A DNA stretch of 64,000 bases from Cytospora piceicola (taxonomy: Eukaryota; Ascomycota; Sordariomycetes; Diaporthales; Cytosporaceae): the NCBI GenBank assembly GCA_023375675.1, contig JALQBC010000050.1, positions 62,001 to 126,000 of the forward strand. The letters run 5' to 3'. The first letter of the stretch is position 1, and every line of letters begins with the position of its first letter. The notes under the pieces were generated by a model. The model had not been told where the DNA came from, searched no databases, and saw only the letters and a program-made list of their open reading frames with translations. Positions 54,701 through 64,000 of this stretch are shown one piece after another. The position numbers were made by a program, and so were the translations under genes.

Positions 54701-56447
54701 TGCTATACTCCGTCAAGACCGTTCTGTCTCACGCCAGGAAAAGGTTGCGTACGTTGATAAGATTATCGACCTACTGGAGCTCAACGAAATGCAAGACGCC
54801 ATCGTCAGCAGTCTCGACGTCGAACAGAAGAAACGACTCACCATCGGTGTCGAACTCGCGGCCAAGCCATCATTGCTACTCTTCCTCGACGAGCCCACCT
54901 CGGGTCTTGATAGCCAGAGTGCGTGGAGTATTGTATGCTTCCTCAAGAAGCTTACCCAGGCCGGCCAGGCCATCGTCTGCACCATCCACCAGCCGTCCTC
55001 GCAGCTCATCCAGCAGTTCGACATGATCCTCGCTCTCAACCCAGGTGGCAACACGTTCTACTATGGACCCGTTGGCGAGAACGGCAGCGCAATCGTCAAG
55101 TACTTTGGGGACCGCGGTGTCCACTGCCCGCCGGACAAGAACGTCGCCGAGTTCATCCTCGAGACGGCAGCCAAGAAGCCCAAGAGGGAGGACGGCACGA
55201 GGATAGACTGGAACGAGGAATGGTTGAACAGCCAGCAGGCTCGAGAGAACCTCGAGCTGATCCACAGCCTGAAGGGCAAATCGACTAATGTGCAATCGAA
55301 GGAGGACAGCGCCGAGTTCGCTGCGCCTGTGTGGTTGCAGACGACTATGCTCACGCAGCGGCTGTTGACGCAATACTGGCGGGAACCCTCGTACATCTAT
55401 GGAAAGCTCTTTGTGGCTGTGATCATCGGCATCTTCAACGGATTCAGTAAGTACTACAATGCGTTGGGACATATCTCGCGGCTTCCGTTTCACTCTTGGT
55501 TGGGCAAATACTAATTCGTTATCGCAGCTTTCTGGCAGCTTGGCAACTCGATCGGGGACATGCAGAACCGCATGTTCACAGTCTACATTCTACTCATTGT
55601 GCCGGCAACAATTGTCAATTCTGTAGTCCCCAAGTTCTACCAGAATCTGGCGCTGTGGCAGGTCCGCGAGCACCCCTCCCGAATTTACGGCTGGGTTGCT
55701 TTCACGACTGCACAGATTGTTTGTGAGATCCCCGCCGCCGTGGTGAGCTCGGTGCTGTACTTCGTCCTCTGGTACTTCCCGAGTGGTCTCCCAACAGACT
55801 CCTCGACGGCAGGATACGTCTTTTTCATGGTGTTGCTATTCCACTTGTTCATGAACAGCTGGGGCCAGTGGATCTGCGCATTCGCGCCCAGTCTCGCTGT
55901 CATTAACAACGTCCTGCCCTTCTTCTTCGTCATCTTCAGTACTTTCAACGGAATTATCAGGCCGTACTCCATGTTGCCCGTGTTCTGGCGCTACTGGATG
56001 TACTACATTCAACCGTCGACGTGGTGGATGGGTGGTGTCCTGGCAGCAACGCTGCATGATGTTCCGGTCAAGTGCACGACTGCCGAGACGGCGAAGTTTG
56101 ACGTCCCCGCGGGTCAGACCTGTGCTTCCTACGCTGGTGCTTTCGCAGAGTCTGCCGGTGGATACCTGGTCGACCCGAATGCGACGGCGGGATGTCAGTA
56201 TTGCGAGTATAGCCTGGGTGATCAGTACCTGACAACGCTGAACATCAGCCATGGTAACAAGTGGAGGGACTTTGGTATCTTCTGTGCGTTCGTGGTCAGC
56301 AACTGGGCTTTGGTCTACTTCTTTGTCTATACTGTCAGGATTCGCGGTTGGAGCTTTGGACTTGGATGGGTGATCGACACGCTGGGGTCTATTCCTGACC
56401 GTGTCAAGGGACTGTTCGGCAAGAAGAAGGAGGTTGAGCAACGATAG
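51714..56447 (+). CDS. PDR-type (ABC-G) full-size multidrug ABC transporter
   Basis: Two exons, 51714-55446 and 55528-56447; the 81-bp intron has GTAAGT, ACTAAT branch and CGCAG. The product is 1550 aa, with the reverse (NBD-TMD)2 layout. NBD1 has the fungal Cys-type Walker A GRPGSGCSTF at 231-240, signature VSGGERKRVS and the usual divergent Walker B CWDNSTRGLD. TMD1 follows with YSPSAVSVARIITDIPVI. NBD2 has a canonical Walker A GASGAGKTTLLN near 932, a degenerate signature (DVEQKKRLTIGVELAAKPSL) and Walker B LLFLDEPTSGLDSQS. TMD2 ends in a lysine-rich tail. These pumps sit in the plasma membrane and export azoles, phytoalexins and other hydrophobic compounds. The N-terminal 120 residues are Ser/Arg-rich and probably phosphorylated. 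The asymmetric ATP sites are normal for the family. Confidence 0.96.
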
Positions 56448-56946
56448 ACGATGTTTTGATTTGGCAAGAGGGGTGGATGTCTGTTCTCATTGAGAACATG
56501 TCAGAAGCATTGTCGGAGACAAAGGTTCCAAGGTTTTGGGGGTGATAGGGGGGGGGGGGCGGAAGGCTGCCCCGGTGGAATAGATCACAAAGTTAATTAG
56601 ACACCTTGCAGGGGATAGAATACTGTATGCACATAACGAAATATCATTTAATTGTCTATTATACTCTATTTAAAAAAAAACCGAGGCTGCTTCATGGCTT
56701 AAACTTACAAATAGTAGGAGACTAGGGAGGAGTTTGGAATTCAGGTTGATTGTATTGACGAGCAGCCTGAATTGATTGGTGATTTGTCTGATCTTAATGA
56801 CCGCGAATATATGTTCTCGAATTCAAAAAGTTGAGGGGAAAGCGAAGGAGAAGCTATAATACCGACTCGAAGTCACGATGTTCTCTGTACCAAGGCCCAA
56901 AGCATCACCTTCCAGAGATCTCATGTGCATGGTTCTGTTGATCTCC
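56448..56946. other. Convergent intergenic
   Basis: A run of about 13 G (interrupted only at its edges) at about 56549-56561. Otherwise 3' flanks only. Confidence 0.5.
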
Positions 56947-58763
56947 TTATGCCATAAACGAGACAGCCGACTCCCTCCCATCGTCCTTGTCTTTCTTCTT
57001 CCTGAACATGGTCTTGAGCATATTCGGCTTCTTGTCCTTGGGCCTCAACACCACATCCAGCGTGTTCTCCTCCTGGTCACCCCCGTCCGTGAGGGCCTTG
57101 GTCGCAGTTCTCGTCGTCTTCGACCTCGACGACCTTCGGCTCCGCTCACTGCCCGCCACACTCTCAGCGTCCGCGGCTCTGCTCTTGCTGCTCTTCCTCC
57201 GGGGCGCGTCAACACTACCGTCCTTGCCCCCATCCTCGTGCCGTCGACTCTTGTGACCGCTATGCGACTTGGACGACCGATGTGACTTCGTCGTCCGGAT
57301 CGACCTCCCGTCATCCCTGACCGACCTCGCAGCCTTGGGTGTGATAAGCTCGAGATCGGCAATTTCTGTCACAGTCGCGATGGCTCCCTCTTCAGGCGGC
57401 GCAATGCCCCTCCGCCACATCTCGATAGAGCTTAGTTCCTCCTCCAGCACGAGCGCATCATCAAAGACCGACTGGTCGTCCGCGGAAGGTGCATCACCAG
57501 GGATGGCGGTGGCGGACCGCTGCTCCTGCACCTCGAACGCCTTCTCCTTCGCTGCCTTGGCCTCCCTGATCTGCTTGACAATCTTCCAGCCGCCAAAACA
57601 CACCACCGTTACACCAACGGCGACGCCGACACCGACGAGGAACTGCGGGCTCGCCAACAGCGCGAAGATGGCCGGGAACCCGCCCTTGACCACCCCCAGG
57701 AAGCCCGGGCTGATAGCCTTCAGCACGGTGCTCAGCTCGGCAAGCAGCAGCGCCACGGCGGCGGCGGCCTCGGGTTTCCGCTGGAGGTGGTCGATGATGG
57801 AGGTGGCGGTGTGGTGGAAGCACTCGGCCTCGTCGAGGAGGGCCTCGATGCGCTCCATGAGAGTGCGGGCCTCGGTCTCCTTGTTTGCCTCGACCTCGAC
57901 GCGCTCGCATTCCTCCTCCTCCACCTGCGCGGCAGGTCCGAGGTCCGTCCGGGAGGCGAGGTCCGGGGGGATATCTCCGTATGCGAGGTCGATGTCGACG
58001 TCGTTCCTCCTTAGGTCCACTGCCGCTGGTGCCGTGGGTGCGTGAACGAGGGCCGGCCTGCTTAGCACCACGTTGTTGGTTCTCGTGGCGGTTTCTGCAT
58101 ATGCTGAGCGGTACGCCATCGGGGCCTGACTGGGCGTTGTGGAAGATACCTCGCTCAGAGTGCGGAGGTTGCCGATCGTCAGCGGCGGCCTCGAGCTCTT
58201 GCCGGACTCGTCCCGCGTCTTCTTTGACCGGTGACTGCCATGGCTTCTCCTCGAGCTCGCGTGTGATTGTGCATCGTCGCCGGACCGCCTGCGGTCGGCT
58301 TGGCCTAGAGAGCGTTGTTCATCGTATGGTAGGTTATGCGTTCTTCTCCCGGGCAGTTCATAGATCTGGTCATCCTCGTGGCCGGCGTAGTATCCCGTGC
58401 TAGGACCGGCGTAGGTCTGTGTCTTCCGGATGCCGGGGCGGGTCTCGGAATCAGCGGCGCGTTCGGCCTTGAGAGCTGCTTTTTTGTCCTGATATGCGGC
58501 TTTGGCCTCCTTGAAGACGTTGACGATGTGCTTGCCCTGTTTACGGAGTATACCGGGGTCAGTCATACATATCGGTGAATTGCAGGAAATAGAGAAAAGT
58601 CGACCGAGGGTCGACTGTGGATTTGGCGGGGTTGACAACTCAGAGGAGCATTGTCCTGTCCGCATGTACTGAGTCACTCCATTAAAGACGGGGTCACAAA
58701 ACTCACGTTGCTGATAACCTTCCCCGACTTGTTGATGATGGTAACTGTCTCGGTGAGCTGCAT
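56947..58763 (-). CDS. Conserved fungal protein with one membrane segment and basic Ser/Arg-rich regions
   Basis: Two exons, 58763-58707 and 58536-56947; the 170-bp intron has GTGAGT and ACAG. The product is 548 aa. The start is MQLTETVTIINKSGKVISN, then KHIVNVFKEAKAAYQDKKAA, an N-terminus I recognise as shared by many unnamed Pezizomycotina proteins. A long Arg/Ser-rich disordered part follows, then a helical region (EARTLMERIEALLDEAECFH). After it come a hydrophobic stretch (AIFALLASPQFLVGVGVAVG plus VTVVCFGGWKIV), a charged coiled coil, and a second Ser/Arg/Lys-rich tail. The hydrophobic part suggests membrane attachment. No catalytic motif is visible. The start is set by the conserved N-terminus; reading upstream into the intron gives a longer but implausible frame. 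Confidence 0.8.
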
Positions 58764-60089
58764 CTTGTGAGATGTGTATATATATCTCGTCTTCGATAAC
58801 TCGAAGTCGGACGAGGACGAGACAGTCAACTGGTAACACGGATATGAGTTGAGTTGGATTGATGGAAGAAGTCAACTCAAACACAACAAAAACGACTGGT
58901 GGGCGGACGTCGTGATATCGACTCTTTCGATAACCAGCATCAAGAAAGAGGCGGTCTGCAAGTACCCTTGAAGATCGATCGATCGATACCTTTTTTAGAT
59001 TGCCCCACGCCGTATGTAGCGTTCCTGAGATCCGGCAGCGTGGCTGTCAGGAACAAGATGAGCTGATGAGGAGTTTTCGATGTCGTTTATCTGTCTGTCT
59101 TTACGTATGTATGTTTACAGTCGTGACCTCTGGAAACAGAAGAGCCCACAACCGACGACCCAGAGGCGAATGGATATTGTCAACACCGGGAAGAGCCAGA
59201 AATCGATCCCGTATCAAGTGCGATTACCTACCCCTCAGCCACACATGAAGGGCTGGAAGATTAGAAGACCGACCAACCTTTAATTACCTAGTCCCCTGGA
59301 TACATGGGCAAACCAGCAAATCCGGGACTGTATCCGACCCAACCGCGCAACATAAACCAGACAACGTGGACCCGTGGATGAACAGGAGAGCAGCCAGTCC
59401 GTGGCGTGGAGGCCGCCGCTGCCGGCACCAATCGAGAGTCGCCTCACGAGTCTGACGACTACGAAAGGACCCGCCCAAACCGTCTGATTCGCCTGGTTTG
59501 GACAAGCCCCCAGGTGCCGTAGCCAGGCACGCTGGGATGGTTCTTCAAGGAGAATTTGTCCGGCTTCCAGCTCATCATGCATTCTGCATCTCGCCAGCCC
59601 CACCAAAAGGGTGTGACAGAAGGTTCAGTCGCCTCGTTTCAAAAAGGCATGGTGACAACAACGACACCACCACCTTTGATCTGTCGGTCTATCCAGAACT
59701 CGACAACGATTCATGCTGTTTTGAAACAGAGAAGCCAACGCTGGTCCGTATTTACCTGGTCACTCTTACTTGAGTCTTCTTGCTCTTTGTAGTCTGCACT
59801 TCAGCGTCGAATCCTGAAATCCGTCAACACAGAGGTGAACTGGTAGATCCTAAGTCATATATTTTGCTTGTTACAACCATACCGAAATCAAAACCATTAT
59901 CCCAAGCTTCCGCCCGGGATTTCCCATTTCCCCTCTCAATGTGGTATCCAAAAGATGTGCCTCGTAATGCCATGGGCTCTTTATCATACATGCTCGTCAA
60001 AATCCCAAATCTATAGCCATACATATATACGCCGCCTCTTCGCGATACTCAAAACACCTCCAGGATGTGAGCACATGCACGCCTGCCCC
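58764..60089. other. 1.3-kb intergenic
   Basis: Promoter of the 548-aa gene and 3' flank of the modin-like gene. GATC repeats (GATCGATCGATC) near 58975-58987. No gene. Confidence 0.5.
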
Positions 60090-62145
60090 CTAGGATATAT
60101 ACACGGGCAATCGACTCCCGTACAGCTCGCTCTTGCTGATCTGCACATCCTTCTTGTTGAAATCATGCAAAAGCAACCAGCACAGCATCCTGAACGTCAA
60201 TGTGCACCAGACATTCGCCGTCAGCTGCTCGTGCAGCGCGGTGCTTATCCTCCTCAGCTTGGCCATGCCCGTCTCGTGGCCCGTGATGACAATATGGGGC
60301 GTCTGGGGCTTCTGCACGGCGATAGGGTCCACGTCTCCCGTCTTCTCGTTGATGTTGGGGGTGTTGGCGCCCGTCCCGAAGCTCTCGCTGGACGAGCTGT
60401 TGGGCGTGTGCACGTACTGCGTGCTCTTCTTCTTCCGCAGGACCTCGTGACAGTTCTTGGTGACGGCCTGCGCCACCGTGGTGAAATAGATGTCCATGAA
60501 CTTCTGCTGCTTCTCCTCGGGGCCGGCAGAGCTTAGCTCGTCAAAGGTGTGCTGCTCCCTGGACGACAGCGTCGAGTCGTCGGCTTTGTCGCCGGTTTCG
60601 CCAGTAGAAGGGGAGGAGGTATTGAGAAGTCTCATGACCTCCTGGATATGCTCTCGGATGACCAATGACACGAGCTCCGAGCCCTCCGCCAGGAGGTACT
60701 GGTCACACTTTCCGATTGCATCGTACAAAGACCGCAGAAGAGTCATAGGGAAGGCACTTTGATCACCCCAACTCTTCTGGGCCTCCAGGTGGCGCGCCAC
60801 GTCGGCGACCCACTTCTGCATCTGGAAGATGTGGTCCGACTGAGGGGAGATATCATCATCGTTGATGGCACGGGAGAATTCGAGGATAAGCTTGGGCAGC
60901 GAGAAGTTCTTCTTGTTCCAGGCGTAGGTTGTCGGATTGGGGAGATATCGGTAGTACGTATCAGGGATGTACATTGGTTTGGCGAGCATACCAAGGAGTT
61001 CGAAGGCGACTGGGGTGGTGATTAGCAAAGTGATTTATGTTTTGTGATTTATTTGTACAGGACCACTCACTTGGGAATAGATGGGCGTGCTTTTTGGTCG
61101 GGTCACGGAAGTAGTTGGTGGTCTTCGAGTTGCAGCCAAAATGCTGGAGAGACTCAACCAGCTCACCCGTACTGCCGAACTGAAGGACCCACGAGTTCTT
61201 GGGGTCCTCAACGTCATACGGTGGAGTCTTGCCGTGCTTGTCCTTCCCAGGTCGATAGATGGTCGACACATTTCCAAAAGCCATCAGTTTGATCTCGTCG
61301 GTAGGGATGATGCGGTTCTGCTGGAAGTTGTTCACGCCATACTTCTGGAAGCTGAAGGTGATACCCAGATCGCCAACATCATGACCAGTGAGTAGGTAGC
61401 CGTTGCCCTCAGCCAGGTATCTGTGGCCCGACCGATCGAATTCCCTCCAGTGTAGGCCAAGCATAGCTGCCATCTCCACAATGTGACAGATAGTAGTAGT
61501 CGCGTATGGCTTCTGCATCTCCGAAGGCATGTTGTCCCAGCTCCTGACCTTTGGCTGCAGAGCTGCCGTAGCAGTGTGCTTCTCCCACCCGGCGATTTCG
61601 GCCGGCAGGACTGCCTTGGGACCGCACCGCGCAGTGTCTTGCTTGAGCATGCCGACCTGCCACTCCTGGCTCTTGTACTCCATCTGCTGCAAGGCCTGCA
61701 GCATGACGACCCAGGTGGCACACTCGTTGTCGGCGGTGTGCACATGTGTGTGCACCTTGGACTGCTTGTTGAGCTTCTCTGCCTCTTCCTGCTCTTCCTT
61801 CTTCTTCTCCAGCTCGTTCTTTGCGAAGGGCAGCGAGAGGGTATTGTTCTCGCTTTCCTCGGTTCCCTGGACGAACCTGATGTCTTCCCAGGGGATGGGA
61901 CCACGCGTGTTGTCAGGGGGACATACGAACATGACGGGTGCCTGGAAGCGAACCTCGAAGCGTAGCTCCTCGACACGGAATATCCTCTTCCTTGTCTGAT
62001 ACCACGGCCCCATGGCTTGTTCACCACAATTAGAGTAGCCTGTTGCTGAGGCATAGTACTGTTGTAGAAGCTGCAGGATGGTGCCGATCAAGGCGACGAC
62101 CGAGACGACTAGTGCCACAACAGACACGGCGTCGTTGCTATCCAT
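60090..62145 (-). CDS. Modin-like fungal protein
   Basis: Two exons, 62145-61071 and 61009-60090; the 61-bp intron has GTGAGT, GCTAAT branch and CCAG. The product is 664 aa. The N-terminus MDSNDAVSVVALVVSVVALI, then TILQLLQQYYASATGYSNCG, gives one membrane helix followed by the family's GYSNCGE block. Further conserved stretches are LRFEVRFQAPVMFVCPPDNT, a coiled-coil-prone Lys/Glu segment, EMAAMLGLHWREFDRSGHRY and FELLGMLAKPMYIPDTYYRY. Proteins of this type are commonly labelled modin in fungal annotations, apparently from Podospora work on regeneration and incompatibility; the molecular role is unclear. The start is the ATG that places the helix at the N-terminus; an ATG 28 codons upstream is less likely. 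Confidence 0.82.
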
Positions 62146-63909
62146 GTTGGAGATGTGGTGGATGGCGAGACAGACTTGAGCAGGTTGGGGAGGGGGCAAA
62201 GGGGGAGAAATACAAAAGGAGGAGGACAAGGTATTGGCCGCTGTTTGAAGACATGTTCACAGCTCAAGTTCGGCGGACATCATGGCCCTTTTCTATCCGT
62301 ATGTGCTTGTCAGACTGCCCATTGTCACTCGCCGGCCTGCCTCGAGGGAGGAAAGGGATTGAAAGAACCGGGAGGCGGATCCAAAGAATGAAGGGGCTTG
62401 CGGGCCGAACATATCGAGACTTGCAGGGATTGGAGGGAGCAGACAAGGCTGGAGCATGAGTTGGAGCATAGTCTGAAGCTGGGCGCTTGAAGGATCATCT
62501 TCAGAGAAGGATTTTTGAAGGAGGAGCCGCCGCTGTGCATAGGCGAGCTGCTGTGCCGCTTGACCGCGGACGTTGGAGTGAAAATGTATGGGGGGTTCGT
62601 TGGGTTGTTGGTGGGCGAATGAGTTTATAAAAGAGCGGTCACCAATGGATTTGCAGGGTGGAGATGCGGCGTTGGGAGTTGACTTTGAAGCTGGAGGGGT
62701 TGATGATATGTTATGAAAACAACATGGAGCCTATGGAATTAATAGCATCCAAACCCAAAAATTGAGTTGGGACCCTTTTTTTTTAGCGCCCGCTAGTTGC
62801 CCGTGAAGCCGCCCGGGCCGCTGACTGGCATCAACTTAGGTGGTCCGTCCCAGGTGGTCACAGTGGGTAGGTTTGGACCCTCCCGACAATTGAGCCACCT
62901 GGTGGCAGCAGCAGAGAGAACAAAATGTGGCCCCAGCAACCCGTCCAGGATATCCCAGGATGTCAAATGCTTGGGCCCATTACGACAACTTACGGTTAGG
63001 TTACTAAGGTATTCGAGACAAGACAGAATCCATAACATTGGTGAATAATCCATCCCCAGTTTCTGCCAGTGTGATCTTCGTGCTAGCAGGGGAAATAAAA
63101 AGCGGCCTGTGGAAGGATGTGTTGTTTCAGGATTCTTTCATAAATTCAGCTTTTGGAGACACATATATGACTGTTCCTCAACAGTTTCAAATCAAGAATA
63201 GAGTTTAGGGGAATATACCATGGAACAACCTTGGAAGCAACCTTGGGACCTTGGAACCTTCAAGGTCACATTCTAAATCTTGTGACAGGGCACATGCTGT
63301 GGCCGCATAGAACCGAAATGGTTACCTGCCAGTTTGACGGGTTGCCAGTTTGACAGGTCAGTGCTACAGCAGCACCGGCCTGTTGATGGGCCACAGGCCG
63401 ACAGTACGGTACATTGGTACGTATATTATACTGACTGACCCATGCCCGACTGTGACGCAACAGCAACTGGGCAGAAGCACCTGGGCAGTGACGACGGCAT
63501 GGTGATCCAATCAATTCATGTCTATTTCTGACTGTCTCTTGGCTTTTGCGTGTACTACCTACTTGGTACCTTCTTAAATACGATATCTCGACCGCTTCTT
63601 TCCCTTCTACATGCAAATACGTTCCTGTGAAGTGTTCATTGACCGTCTCTGCATCTGACCTTGTCAACAATCAACCCAGTCAGTCTCCTCGAGAAAATAG
63701 GGCAAACAAGTCCGACTCTTTCAAGTTGTACCATGTAAGTCTTGCCTCCACGGATCAGCCAACGCACACACACAACACACACACGCGGTCATCTCCCTAT
63801 CGCCCGCTGACATCACAGCTTCCCTAGCAGCAATAACAACACCGCCCGACCCGACCGACCTCACCCAGTCCAAGAGACCAAGCCCCCAAAACCCAATAAA
63901 TCAGTCAAA
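62146..63909. other. 1.76-kb intergenic between divergent genes
   Basis: CCTTGG repeated with GAA spacers at about 63228-63262, a direct repeat GCCAGTTTGAC twice at about 63330-63353, and a CA-rich run at about 63762-63785 in the leader of the last gene. No gene recognised. Confidence 0.5.
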
Positions 63910-64000
63910 ATGCCCAACGGTCCCGCTGCCGCCTCCATATCCACCATTGAGAGCATCCTCAAGCCCGCCGAGGCTACCGGTGGCCATGGTGGCCTACCCG
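63910..64000 (+). CDS. Start of an unidentified gene, 3' end outside window
   Basis: The ATG at 63910 sits in a good context (GTCAAAATG) after a long pyrimidine/CA-rich leader. It opens MPNGPAAASISTIESILKPA then EATGGHGGLP, still open at the window edge. Thirty residues are too few to assign a family. No signal peptide is apparent. Confidence 0.6.
   Translation, partial: MPNGPAAASISTIESILKPAEATGGHGGLP

Overview
The window is genomic DNA of a filamentous ascomycete, most probably a Sordariomycete. The genes have short GT-AG introns (about 48-110 bp, a few longer) with CTAAC/CTGAC branch sites. Typical Pezizomycotina families are present: HET, PDR-type ABC transporter, fungal rhodopsin-like 7TM, DUF6536, DUF3716, Bys1, GH71 with CBM24, phosphoketolase and a modin-like protein. 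Assignments rest on motif and family recognition by eye; no database search was run. Exon limits were derived by joining conserved motifs across consensus splice sites with frame checks.

Layout. 1-20 kb: 5'-truncated secreted S8 subtilase (+), small CheD-like protein (+), BTB protein with a duplicated cysteine module (+), CAP/PR-1 protein (+) followed directly by a kinase relic, Bys1-type secreted protein with a polyproline tail (-), an 83-aa conserved protein with a GC-AG intron (+) convergent with a glutaminyl cyclase (-), a stop-riddled 2EXR relic (-), an AT-rich island, and a seven-exon GH71 alpha-1,3-glucanase (-). 20-32 kb: amidohydrolase pseudogene (+), HET protein (+), trichothecene acetyltransferase-like enzyme (+), DUF3716 protein (-), rhodopsin-domain 7TM protein (-), a 62-aa tail-anchored protein (-). 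32-49 kb: fumarate reductase (+) convergent with a DUF6536 membrane protein (-), an unidentified relic, a single-pass Ser/Thr-rich wall-sensor-like protein (-), phosphoketolase (-), DUF3500 protein (-), methyltransferase pseudogene (-), Vps62-family secreted protein (+). 51-64 kb: PDR ABC transporter (+), a conserved one-TM protein (-), a modin-like protein (-), and the first codons of another gene (+).

Themes. The left half is rich in secreted products (subtilase, CAP, Bys1, GH71, glutaminyl cyclase) suited to wall remodelling or substrate/host contact. Fumarate reductase and phosphoketolase concern redox balance and acetyl-phosphate metabolism. I see no convincing biosynthetic cluster. Gene relics are scattered through the window, and in two of them most internal stops are what C-to-T changes would give at CAA or CGA codons, as expected of repeat-induced point mutation. 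The gene-poor stretches carry a dispersed 12-bp palindrome, TACCCTAGGGTA, found four times exactly.
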